Below, piece by piece: positions 1 to 7,740 of a stretch of DNA of 38,807 bases (its first letter is position 1; each line of letters begins with the position of its first letter). The DNA comes from Pseudomonas californiensis. GTDB taxonomy: Bacteria; Pseudomonadota; Gammaproteobacteria; Pseudomonadales; Pseudomonadaceae. The notes under the pieces were generated by a model, which saw only the letters and a list, made by a program, of their open reading frames with translations, was not told where the DNA came from and made no database searches. Location of the stretch: assembly GCF_021147775.1 (NCBI RefSeq), contig NZ_JAGTPK010000042.1:1-38807 (forward strand), in the 5' to 3' direction. The position numbers were made by a program, and so were the translations under genes.

Positions 1-244
1 GCGGTTACCGACGCAGCGAGCGAGTGAGATTGAGCAACTGCTGCCGCATCAGTGGGTATCTGCCTAAGTCGTGCAAGATGACTTCGGCGGACGCTTACGA
101 TACTCCGAGCGGTTGCCCGGTTGCCCGGTTGCCTTGCTTAGGCTACGTACGCGTAAACCTTCAAGCGCCTGCGCACGGCAGTTGTCACGTTACCGGCGCA
201 ACAGACCCTTGACGCCTTTAACAACACCTCTAAAGACCACCCAC
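1..244. other. Left edge without a recognisable gene
   Basis: I see no gene here that I would defend. The short open frames have no convincing ribosome binding site and no recognisable protein. Around 111-132 an 8-bp unit GGTTGCCC is repeated almost three times head to tail. The stretch lies downstream of the mks operon, past its terminator. Confidence 0.5.
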
Positions 245-272
245 AAAAAAGGCCGCATTCACATGCGGCCTT
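245..272 (-). terminator. Intrinsic terminator of the mks operon
   Basis: An 8-bp perfect stem GGCCGCAT / ATGCGGCC with a four-base loop is extended by AA/TT and is followed, on the minus strand, by a run of six T. It sits about 20 bp past the mksB stop codon, where the leftward mksFEB transcript should end. Confidence 0.85.
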
Positions 273-292
273 CTTGTCACAGCGCCCCTGAC

Positions 293-3112
293 TCAAGAAG
301 CCACTTCAGGCGCCTCTTTCTTCACTTCATCGCGTCGCTGAATGTACTTCCAGTCAGCTTCATCGATGTAGATACCGTTAGGCCCACTGCCGCCTTCCAG
401 GTCAATGGCTACGTGAGCAGAGACCTGAGGTTTCACGCTGGCCAGGATCGGTACGAAGCCCAGTTGCAGGCTTGTTTCCAGCAAGGCGGCCTGGTTCTTC
501 TCGTCGATGTCGGCTGCTTCGTCCAGGTAGTAGGGGAGGCGTACGCGGCCCGCCTGGTCGCGGTCCATCAAGTGCAGCAGCAGGTACATGTTGGTCAGCG
601 CCTTGATGGTCATGGTCGTGCCGTTCGACGCAGCACCGTCAATGTCGGTGTGAATGACCGGCTGACCATTGACCTTGGTGATCTCGAACGCCAGCTCGAA
701 CAGGTCTTTCAAGCCCAGCTGGTTGTGATTGGCGGCTACCAGACGTGCCAGATACTCCTTTGCCTCTTCGTTCTTGTTGTCCTGTTCTGCACTTTGACTG
801 AGGTCAAAGACCGACAGTGTTTCGCCTTCCTCGTACTGACCGGCACTGTGGATGATCTGGTCAATGTGCTTGAGCGCTTCCTTGTTGGGAGCCAGCACGA
901 TGCGGAAGCTCGCCAAGTTGGAGACCTGACGCTTGTTGATCTCACGATTGAAAAGCGCCAGTTGGTGCTCGAGGCTGTCGTAGTCGCTGCGGATGTTACG
1001 CAGGGTACGTGCGATGTCCGTAACGGCAGCACGGCGTGCCTTGCCCAGCGTCAGGGCTTCATCGGTGCGATGCGCATACGCGTTGATCAGCAGTTGCAGA
1101 CGACGCTCCATGTCGTCTTCGCTGTCGAACTTCGCCACGCCTTTAAGACGCACTTGTGCGTACAGCGCTTCGATCTGGCCGTCGCTGCGCAACAGGCCTT
1201 GCCAGCTGTCTTGATAATCGTTGAGCAGGGGCAGCAGATTATCCATGGAGTCGTCGATCGACTCCATGAAAGGCGTACCGAATGGCAGATCAGCAGGCAG
1301 CAACTGACGACGACGCAATGCGTCATCGAGCGTACGCTGCTTTGACTCCAGATCGCCGATCTGACGCGCCACCAGTTGCAGCTTGGCCGACAGTTGCTGG
1401 ACACGCTCTGTGAACGCGTCGCTTGAGCGTTTCAGTTCATCCTGAGCAGCTTCCATCTGCGCAAGGTCTTCGAGTTTGCCTGACTCTTCAGCGCTCAAGG
1501 TCTGGCAGCGACGAAAGTCCTCCAGGGCTTTCTGCGCGTCCAGAACCTGCTGATACAACGCCTCGGTCTGAGTCTTGCTGGCTGAGCGGTCAGCGGCAAC
1601 GGCCTGCTGGGTTTTCAGTTGCTTGAGTTCTTTTTCCAGGCGCTCCTTCTGATCGCGCAACGCTGCGCGGTCAGCCAGTGCCTGCAAGGCAGGAGGTTCG
1701 ATGGTCGACAGGTTGATGGTCAGGCCCGGCACCACGAACTGCTCGCCCTTGAAGCCGTCCAGGATCGTTTCCAGTGATTTGACCCAGGCATCGCCATCGT
1801 CCAGCGCGATACCCTGTTCACCCAGCGGCAAGCTGAACAGCGCACTGTTGAACAAGCGCATCAGGCGCTCGACATCCGGTTGCGAGAACTCTTCGCGCAG
1901 ACGGGCATAGCTATTGTTATCAGCATGATCGAGTTGCTGTTTGACCGACTTGAGACGTTTCTCCAGATCGCGCAGACGCTCGTCCAGATCTTCGGCGCTG
2001 AACTGGCGAGACTGGGCCAGTGCGCCAGCCAATTCATCGTGAGCGTCCTTGGCGGCAAGCAACTGCTGCTCCAGGACTTTGACGTCATCCACCAGCGCAA
2101 AGCGATTCTTGAGGACCGACAGTTCACCAATCCAGCGCTGCAGGCTGCTGATCTCACGCTCGAGGCGCATCAGCTCCTGCGTGCTGCTACGCTGGTCGTT
2201 CTGCATCTCGTCTTGCTGAGCACGATAATGCTCGGCCTGGATGACCAGTTCTTCCTTGCGCGCACTGGAGTAATCAGACCAGGTGCCCAGCAGCGAATCG
2301 AGGATAGGTGACAGGCGATGCAGCTTGCCGCGCAGCACATCGCGCTGGCGGACACCCGAGGCCAGTGCTTCGACCAGCGGACCTGCCAGCACCAGAGAGT
2401 TGTAGTCCTGCTCCATGCGGCGTACATCGCGGAAAGCTTCTTCACAGGCGGCAATGTAATCGACGCTGCCGGAACGCAGGCTATGTTCGAATGCGTCCAG
2501 AAACAGCTGCTTGAGTTTGGCCGCGGTGATTTCGCGCATATGTAAAAGGTTGATGAACAGCGCACGGAAGGTCTTGAGGCTTTGTTCGCTGGTCGAGCGC
2601 AGCGGAATCAGCGTGAGGTCCAGCGGAATCGAAGTATGACCGCCCACCAGCAGGCGACGCAGTTCATCAGGCTTGAGTTCGTAGGCTTTCAGGCCCTGGC
2701 TTTCCAGATTGGCGAACAGCTCTTTCTGACGCAGGCAGGTGTCGTTCTTCTGGTAATGACCAAGGTCGAGCTCGCCGGCGTAGGCGAAAAACTGGTGACC
2801 GAAGCCGCCGCCAGGTCCGCGGCCGACCACGCCAATGACGTGGGGGCCGTGAGGCAGGGAGACTTCAACCAGAATGTAGCTGGTGTCCGAGGCAAAGTAG
2901 AAGCGGCGGGATTGCTCCAGGCTGTACTTGCCAAAGCTCATGTCCGACATGCGGGCCAGAATCGGAAACTGCAGCGCATTGATCGAGGCGCTTTTGCCGA
3001 GGTTGTTCGCGCCATAGACAGACAGCGGATTTTCCAGCGGGAACAGGCCAAGGCTATAACCGGCGGTGTTCAGCAGGGCGAAGCGGCGGATGCCATAACG
3101 TTCCTGGCTCAT
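293..3112 (-). CDS. mksB: MksB, SMC-like ATPase of the MksBEF condensin
   Basis: This 939-residue protein is the ATPase subunit of the MukBEF-like condensin, which compacts and helps segregate the nucleoid. The N-terminal ATP-binding loop is visible at residues 34-41 (GANNLGKS). Long heptad-rich coiled coil fills roughly 230-750. The C-terminal half of the ATPase carries a Walker B-like YYLDEA near residues 861-866. The length fits MksB and is much shorter than enterobacterial MukB. Its ATG overlaps the mksE stop codon by four bases (ATGA), so the two are translationally coupled. In Wadjet defence operons the equivalent protein is JetC. No MksG/JetD nuclease gene follows within the 292 bp left of this gene, and a terminator lies in between, which favours a housekeeping condensin. 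Family identity is well supported; the role in this strain is inferred. Confidence 0.88.
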   Translation of the reverse strand: MSQERYGIRRFALLNTAGYSLGLFPLENPLSVYGANNLGKSASINALQFPILARMSDMSFGKYSLEQSRRFYFASDTSYILVEVSLPHGPHVIGVVGRGPGGGFGHQFFAYAGELDLGHYQKNDTCLRQKELFANLESQGLKAYELKPDELRRLLVGGHTSIPLDLTLIPLRSTSEQSLKTFRALFINLLHMREITAAKLKQLFLDAFEHSLRSGSVDYIAACEEAFRDVRRMEQDYNSLVLAGPLVEALASGVRQRDVLRGKLHRLSPILDSLLGTWSDYSSARKEELVIQAEHYRAQQDEMQNDQRSSTQELMRLEREISSLQRWIGELSVLKNRFALVDDVKVLEQQLLAAKDAHDELAGALAQSRQFSAEDLDERLRDLEKRLKSVKQQLDHADNNSYARLREEFSQPDVERLMRLFNSALFSLPLGEQGIALDDGDAWVKSLETILDGFKGEQFVVPGLTINLSTIEPPALQALADRAALRDQKERLEKELKQLKTQQAVAADRSASKTQTEALYQQVLDAQKALEDFRRCQTLSAEESGKLEDLAQMEAAQDELKRSSDAFTERVQQLSAKLQLVARQIGDLESKQRTLDDALRRRQLLPADLPFGTPFMESIDDSMDNLLPLLNDYQDSWQGLLRSDGQIEALYAQVRLKGVAKFDSEDDMERRLQLLINAYAHRTDEALTLGKARRAAVTDIARTLRNIRSDYDSLEHQLALFNREINKRQVSNLASFRIVLAPNKEALKHIDQIIHSAGQYEEGETLSVFDLSQSAEQDNKNEEAKEYLARLVAANHNQLGLKDLFELAFEITKVNGQPVIHTDIDGAASNGTTMTIKALTNMYLLLHLMDRDQAGRVRLPYYLDEAADIDEKNQAALLETSLQLGFVPILASVKPQVSAHVAIDLEGGSGPNGIYIDEADWKYIQRRDEVKKEAPEVAS

Positions 3113-3813
3113 GCGTCCAACTCCTGTTGTTCATCGGCGATAGCACGCGCCAGCGCCTGCTCTTCTGTTTCCTCACTGAATTCGTCCAGATCCAGAGGAT
3201 CATCGGTTTCCAGCAGCTTTTCATCGCTGTCATCGTCGATAAGCACCGGCGTTGGCAACGGCAGGGCGCTGTGCAGGCTGGCCGCCAGATCGCGGTCCTG
3301 CTGCACCGACAGGCACACGTCGAGAAAACGATGCATGGGTGGCAGAAAGCGGTACACGCCCATTTCTTCCCCGGCGAAGCCGAGTTGGGTCATGCGCCGC
3401 ATGATCTTCTCTTCGAGCTCTTCCTGAGTCTGGACCTCAGCCTGCAAGAACAGATCGCGGTATTTCTCCAGCATGGAAGGCAGTTCATCGCGGCCCAGGC
3501 TGCCACCGTCCAGCACCGCCATAGGGTCACGGCCCTGATCTGCCAGGTGCTCGACCAGAATGAAGGTGAACAGTGCGAGGCGTTGAGCCGTCTTGTTGAC
3601 CTGTGCAGTGGCCAGCTCAGGGACGAAGTAATAGAAGCCACGCGTATCGCACACCAGTTCGAAGCCAAGGGCCTTGAACAGCATGCGGTACTGGTCCTGG
3701 AGATTGGACAGTTGGGCATACAGCTCCGGGTCGCGACGGCTGACGTGGTAGCCCTTGAACAGCTCGCGAAAGATCGGCGCCAGCTGGGACATTTCTGATA
3801 GATCAAGATGCAT
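3109..3813 (-). CDS. mksE: MksE, condensin accessory subunit
   Basis: This 234-residue protein is the small accessory subunit that binds the MksF kleisin in the MksBEF complex. I chose the ATG at 3813 (MHLDLSEMSQLAPIF) rather than the longer open frame, because the upstream 55 codons read like the antisense of mksF and have no family character. The body (residues 10-180) is a compact, mostly helical winged-helix type region. The last 50 residues are very acidic (IDDDSDEKLLETDDPLDLD), as in other Pseudomonas members from memory. It overlaps mksF by 11 bp at its start and mksB by 4 bp at its end, so the three genes form one tightly coupled unit. Assignment rests on context and length as much as on sequence. 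Confidence 0.82.
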   Translation of the reverse strand: MHLDLSEMSQLAPIFRELFKGYHVSRRDPELYAQLSNLQDQYRMLFKALGFELVCDTRGFYYFVPELATAQVNKTAQRLALFTFILVEHLADQGRDPMAVLDGGSLGRDELPSMLEKYRDLFLQAEVQTQEELEEKIMRRMTQLGFAGEEMGVYRFLPPMHRFLDVCLSVQQDRDLAASLHSALPLPTPVLIDDDSDEKLLETDDPLDLDEFSEETEEQALARAIADEQQELDA

Positions 3814-5080
3814 GAACGGTGCTCTCGGAATTCTCTGGCTGCTGTTCTTTTGGGGCAAGCAGTGCAAAGGAGCGCAGGCTGACGCGGTGCTCCCGGGTGA
3901 AATATTCGCGACGCTCAAGGCGTTCGCGTGCGAAGCGCTTGTCGCGCGACAGGCGTGAAAACCAGTACAGCAATTCATCGGTTTCGCCGTGCGGCTCCTG
4001 TTCCAGCAACCAGACCATCAGGTCGGGCATCGGCAGGGCGTCTTCGCAGCGTTCGAGCATTTCCTTGACCGTGCGCGGCGCGCGTGGTGGCTCGCCTTTG
4101 CGGGTGGCGCTGGCCTTGGGGAATTTTGCCGGTTTGGGTTCAAAGCGTGCCAGCGCATAGACGTAGGCTTCAACCTGACTCGCACTGCCCAGAAAAGTAC
4201 TTTGCGGACGGGTGAACATTGGCATCGCTGCCTGCGGTACGGCATCCAGGCCCTTGCGGCGAATGGCGGACAGCGCCAGCGCGGCGCCACGGGTCACGGC
4301 GTTGTGACGACGAGCCTCTTCGCGCAGCGGCAACAGCAATTCCCGTGCATGGCGAAGTGTGAGCTGGGCGCTGGTCTGCATCTCCAGAATGCGCGCGTGG
4401 GTCCTCAACAACATGTCGTCGTCGACCAGGTGTCCCAGACGCTGCTGTTCGGTCAGCAGTCGCAGCAGCACGTTCTCGACCTTGCGCACGCCCTGCTCAA
4501 AGGCGCCATCGGCGTTCACCAGTTGAATCATCGGCTCGATGTACTCGTCCCAGGTGGCCAGCACTTCGGCGTAACGCTGACGCAGCGGGATCTGACGGTC
4601 GCTGGTCTTGGCCCGGTCAGCCACGGCAACCAGCGCCTGTTCGTCGTTGGCGAGCTTTTTGAGGACATCACGGACACGCATGTCGAGCAGCCGCAGCTGT
4701 CGGGCCAGGTCGTTGGCGTCGCGTATGTCGAACGCATCCTGAATATAGCCAGCCAGACGCTCCAGGTGACGCAGGTAAGCTTCGATTTCCAGACACAGGC
4801 CGAGCCTGTGCTCGCGGCGCAGGTAGGACAGAAAGTCATGTATCTGCGCATTCAGCTCGAAACGGTTCGGGCTCTTGGCGACCGGTACCAGGATGTCCAG
4901 ACGAATCCACACGTCCAGCAGGTTGGTAATGTCTTGCGGGGTGCTGTCCTGTTGCTGTGCGGCCAATTGCAGGCGCAGCTCGCTCAGGCTCAGCGTGCCC
5001 TGGTCGAAATGCTCACAGAGAGGCTCCAGAAGCGCCCAGTGCTCGGCAAGGGCGCGCAGGACGCGCTTGGGTTCGATCAT
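3803..5080 (-). CDS. mksF: MksF, kleisin subunit of the MksBEF condensin
   Basis: This protein of 425 residues is the first gene of the condensin operon and corresponds to the kleisin, which bridges the two MksB heads. The N-terminal 100 residues look like a winged-helix dimerisation region (MIEPKRVLRALAEHW), followed by a long helical middle with many Leu/Arg heptads and a C-terminal region rich in basic residues. In Wadjet nomenclature this is JetA. I prefer the ATG at 5080; a TTG at 5101 would add seven residues, and neither has a good Shine-Dalgarno sequence, so the start is uncertain. It is divergent from holD with about 145 bp between them. Naming follows the usual Mks scheme, in which the SMC-like ATPase is MksB; some annotations use other letters. 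Confidence 0.78.
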   Translation of the reverse strand: MIEPKRVLRALAEHWALLEPLCEHFDQGTLSLSELRLQLAAQQQDSTPQDITNLLDVWIRLDILVPVAKSPNRFELNAQIHDFLSYLRREHRLGLCLEIEAYLRHLERLAGYIQDAFDIRDANDLARQLRLLDMRVRDVLKKLANDEQALVAVADRAKTSDRQIPLRQRYAEVLATWDEYIEPMIQLVNADGAFEQGVRKVENVLLRLLTEQQRLGHLVDDDMLLRTHARILEMQTSAQLTLRHARELLLPLREEARRHNAVTRGAALALSAIRRKGLDAVPQAAMPMFTRPQSTFLGSASQVEAYVYALARFEPKPAKFPKASATRKGEPPRAPRTVKEMLERCEDALPMPDLMVWLLEQEPHGETDELLYWFSRLSRDKRFARERLERREYFTREHRVSLRSFALLAPKEQQPENSESTVHAS

Positions 5081-5203
5081 GGGTAGGCCGATTGTTGGCA
5101 AATGAAAGGCGGCGATTGTACTGCATCAACCGCTCGATATTTCACCTGCGCACGATATGCAGCAGCACGAAAAGGCGAACAACGCTAGAATTGCGCGCTC
5201 AAC

Positions 5204-5212
5204 TTATCCACA
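5204..5212 (+). promoter_or_regulatory. Perfect DnaA-box 9-mer upstream of holD
   Basis: The sequence TTATCCACA is the strict DnaA-box consensus. It ends just before the holD start codon and overlaps its Shine-Dalgarno sequence, inside the divergent holD/mksF promoter region. A single 9-mer can occur by chance, so binding is not established. Confidence 0.4.
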
Positions 5213-5224
5213 GGTGGCTGACCC

Positions 5225-6019
5225 TTGCTGAACGAGTCCCGTCGCCGCGCTTATTTGACCGCCATGCAAGTGGTCAACTGGCTGCCGCGTACAGAACTGC
5301 CTTTTGCTGCCCCGTCCCGTCCGGAGCTGCTTGCGCCCGTGCCGCCGCCGGTGGAGGTGCACAGCGTCGTGCCTGCTGCTGCGCCTGCAGCGGCGGCCGA
5401 GCCTACGAACGTCGTGCCGATCGCGCGCCCGGTCGAGCGACCAAAGATCGAGGTGCCGCGTCCATCGTTGGCCAGCACCCGTACGGTCGCCGTGGTCGAG
5501 GAGGCTGAGCCAGCCGCACCGAAGGTGCAGGTTGTGCCGCCGCCACGTTTTGCCTTGCAGCTGCTGCGCGCAGGGCGCTGCCTGCTGCTGGTCGAGTTAT
5601 CCACCGGTCAGCCGTTTCAAAGCCGTGATCCGTCCTACCTGCTACTCAAGGATATGCTCCGCGCTGCGGGTTTGCCGGACAGCCCGCAGATCATCGGCGA
5701 GCCGGTCCGCTGGCCGTTGTTGGTGCGTGGACAAATGGATCAAGGCCCCGAAGCCGCCCGCGATTTTGTGCAGGGCTTTGTCGGCGCGCGTCTTGAAGAC
5801 GAACCCTGTGCCTGTTTGTGGCTGATCGGTTTGCCTTCCATGAAGTTCGCCGGGGAAGCGGACGCCGAATCCTATAATCGTGAGCTGCAGGTCGACGGGC
5901 TGGGTGCAGCCTGGGCGTTGCCGGGGCTTGAGTTACTGATGGACGAGCCTGAACGCAAGGCCGATGTCTGGAAAGCCATGCGTCGGCTTATGGCGCGCTG
6001 GAAATCAATCGATGAGTGA
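5225..6019 (+). CDS. holD: HolD-like psi subunit of DNA polymerase III
   Basis: This 264-residue protein is most likely the psi subunit of the clamp loader, which links the loader to chi and SSB. The evidence is position and pattern: it overlaps rimI by eight bases as holD does in enterobacteria, and its C-terminal half follows the HolD layout (LLLVELSTG..., then ALPGLELLMDEPERKADVW near the end, like the ALTDLRANPTARAALW region of E. coli HolD). Pseudomonad psi is known from biochemical work to be very diverged and longer than the 137-residue E. coli protein. Residues 30-100 are a low-complexity Pro/Ala/Val linker. I chose the TTG at 5225 because AGGTGG lies seven bases before it and the encoded RRRAYLTAM is typical of the family start; an ATG at 5264 is the alternative. 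Confidence 0.7.
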   Translation: MLNESRRRAYLTAMQVVNWLPRTELPFAAPSRPELLAPVPPPVEVHSVVPAAAPAAAAEPTNVVPIARPVERPKIEVPRPSLASTRTVAVVEEAEPAAPKVQVVPPPRFALQLLRAGRCLLLVELSTGQPFQSRDPSYLLLKDMLRAAGLPDSPQIIGEPVRWPLLVRGQMDQGPEAARDFVQGFVGARLEDEPCACLWLIGLPSMKFAGEADAESYNRELQVDGLGAAWALPGLELLMDEPERKADVWKAMRRLMARWKSIDE

Positions 6020-6464
6020 CGCAATAACCTTTCGCCCGATGACCGAGGCGGATCTGGATGCTGTGCTGAAGATCGAATACGCGGCGTTCAGTCATCCCTG
6101 GACACGTGGCATCTTCCTCGACGGACTGAAGTCGTACGAAATCTGGTTGATGTTCGAAGGTGCCCAGCAAGTGGGGCATGGCGTGATTCAGATCATCATC
6201 GATGAAGCGCACCTGCTCAACATCACAGTCAAGCCTGAGAATCAGGGGCGTGGGCTGGGCCTGAAGCTGCTGGATCATCTGATGAAACGCGCGTATCAGC
6301 TCAACGGCCGCGAGTGTTTTCTGGAGCTTCGCGACAGTAACCGGCCGGCCTATCGTCTTTACGAGAGCTATGGCTTCAACGAGATAGGCCGGCGTCGTGA
6401 TTACTACCCTGCGGTGGGCGGCCGTGAGGATGCAGTCGTCATGGCCTGTACGCTGTTCGAGTAG
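6012..6464 (+). CDS. rimI: RimI, ribosomal protein bS18 N-terminal acetyltransferase
   Basis: RimI is a GNAT enzyme that acetylates the N-terminal alanine of ribosomal protein S18 using acetyl-CoA. The protein has 150 residues, the usual size. The acetyl-CoA loop is visible as ENQGRGLGLKLL, and the C-terminal part has ECFLELRDSNRPAYRLYESYGF and the RRDYYP segment typical of RimI. I use the ATG at 6012 (MSDAITFRP), which overlaps the holD stop in an ATGAGTGA arrangement, so translation is probably coupled. The longer open frame adds 16 residues that belong to holD in another frame. The neighbour immediately downstream is convergent. Confidence 0.9.
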   Translation: MSDAITFRPMTEADLDAVLKIEYAAFSHPWTRGIFLDGLKSYEIWLMFEGAQQVGHGVIQIIIDEAHLLNITVKPENQGRGLGLKLLDHLMKRAYQLNGRECFLELRDSNRPAYRLYESYGFNEIGRRRDYYPAVGGREDAVVMACTLFE

Positions 6465-6466
6465 CT

Positions 6467-6874
6467 TCAGCGCCGGGCGTCACCGTCCAGCGGGTCGATG
6501 ATTGCCAGCTCTTCTTCGTCAAGACCGCTGCCGCCACCGATATCGTCTTCATCAACTACGGTCAGGTCCAGATCAGCGGCCTCGTCTTCGCCCTGTTCTG
6601 ACGGCGAACGGGCGCCATCTTCGTGAATCAGTGTTTCCGGGGACAGATCATCGTCAGTCGAGTGATGATCGTCGGTTGACGCGCCGGTCATTCCGGCCTC
6701 GCGTGTGCGCTGATCCGGAATTTCATGTTCAAGTTCGTCTTCAGGAATAAGATCGCCAATACGGGCGGTCTCGTCGTCCCGGAAATTCAGCTCTTCCATT
6801 GAGCCCATGCGGTCTTCGTTATCGTCGATGGGCTCTGGTTGGGTCGCATCGAACGGACGGCGTGAATCGTTCAT
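6467..6874 (-). CDS. Acidic hypothetical protein
   Basis: This 135-residue protein is strongly acidic and looks intrinsically disordered: Asp and Glu dominate, with few hydrophobic stretches and no transmembrane or enzymatic motif. The start MNDSRRPFDATQPEPIDDNEDRM begins at an ATG preceded by AGAGGA at good spacing; the longer frame has no such signal. Similar short acidic proteins occur beside carbonic anhydrase in other pseudomonads and are sometimes labelled serine kinase/phosphatase, for which I see no support in the sequence. It converges with rimI (two bases apart) and diverges from can. I do not assign a function. Confidence 0.75.
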   Translation of the reverse strand: MNDSRRPFDATQPEPIDDNEDRMGSMEELNFRDDETARIGDLIPEDELEHEIPDQRTREAGMTGASTDDHHSTDDDLSPETLIHEDGARSPSEQGEDEAADLDLTVVDEDDIGGGSGLDEEELAIIDPLDGDARR

Positions 6875-7036
6875 GACAAATCCTCTTTGCAGGTGGTCGT
6901 GATAGGTGGACCGGCCGCAACTTTGAAGATTCCTTTTTTGTTGCCTGAGACGCAGGCGACAGTAGTGGCAAATAGACGTGACTTGTCGGATCGGACACCA
7001 GTCCAACGCTGAGCATCATTACCGAGGCAACAAAGC

Positions 7037-7675
7037 ATGAACGATCTACAAGACCTGATTGATAACAATGCACGTTGGGCCGATGCGATCAAACAGGAGG
7101 ATCCTGACTTCTTCGCCAAGCTGGCTCGCCAGCAAACCCCTGAATTTCTGTGGATCGGCTGCTCGGATGCGCGCGTTCCCGCCAACGAGATCGTGGGCAT
7201 GCTGCCTGGCGATCTGTTCGTACACCGCAACGTGGCCAACGTTGTGCTGCACACGGACCTCAATTGCCTGTCGGTCATTCAATACGCCGTGGACGTTTTG
7301 AAGGTCAAACATATTCTGGTCACTGGCCACTATGGCTGCGGCGGGGTACGCGCCTCCATGCAGGATCGTCAGTTTGGCCTGATCGATGGCTGGCTGCGCA
7401 CCATTCGTGACTTGTATTACGAGAACCGCGCCGTGCTGGCCAAGCTGCCGACCGAAGAAGAGCGTGTCGACCGCATGTGCGAGCTGAACGTGATTCAGCA
7501 GGTCGCCAACGTGGCGCACACCAGCATTGTGCAGAACGCCTGGCACCGTGGTCAGAGCCTGTCGGTGCATGGCTGCATCTATGGCATCAAGGATGGTCGC
7601 TGGAAAAGCCTGGACACCACCATCAGTGGTTTCGAGCAACTGCCGCCGCAGTATCGCTTGCGTCCCCAGGACTGA
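7037..7675 (+). CDS. can: Beta-class carbonic anhydrase
   Basis: This 212-residue enzyme interconverts carbon dioxide and bicarbonate in the cytoplasm, supplying bicarbonate to carboxylases. All zinc-site residues of the E. coli Can type are present: Cys42 with Asp44 and Arg46 in CSDAR, His98 and Cys101 in GHYGCGG. The length and the C-terminal GCIYGIKDGRW segment also match Can. The start ATG is preceded by a weak GAGG. The gene is single, diverges from the acidic hypothetical gene and is followed by a hairpin. Confidence 0.95.
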   Translation: MNDLQDLIDNNARWADAIKQEDPDFFAKLARQQTPEFLWIGCSDARVPANEIVGMLPGDLFVHRNVANVVLHTDLNCLSVIQYAVDVLKVKHILVTGHYGCGGVRASMQDRQFGLIDGWLRTIRDLYYENRAVLAKLPTEEERVDRMCELNVIQQVANVAHTSIVQNAWHRGQSLSVHGCIYGIKDGRWKSLDTTISGFEQLPPQYRLRPQD

Positions 7676-7689
7676 TTGATCCTTCAATA

Positions 7690-7726
7690 ACAGGCGTCAT
7701 CGCGGATTGTTCGCGATGGCGCCTGT
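7690..7726. terminator. Hairpin between convergent can and chemoreceptor genes
   Basis: The arms ACAGGCG(T)CATCGCG and CGCGATGGCGCCTGT form a long stem with one mismatch around a seven-base loop. It lies between two converging genes and probably stops transcription from either side, although neither side has a strong T run. Confidence 0.6.
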
Positions 7727-7740
7727 ACGCCGTTCCAGCG

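Noticed and set aside
111..132. Tandem GGTTGCCC repeat as a possible mobile or regulatory element
   Set aside because: Only about 2.75 copies, no flanking structure and no gene nearby.
71..1345. 424-codon plus-strand frame over the end of mksB
   Set aside because: It is the antisense of a well-supported SMC-like ATPase and has no domain of its own.
293..5080. MksBEF as a Wadjet plasmid-defence system
   Set aside because: No MksG/JetD nuclease gene is present next to it in the window, and the operon ends in a terminator.
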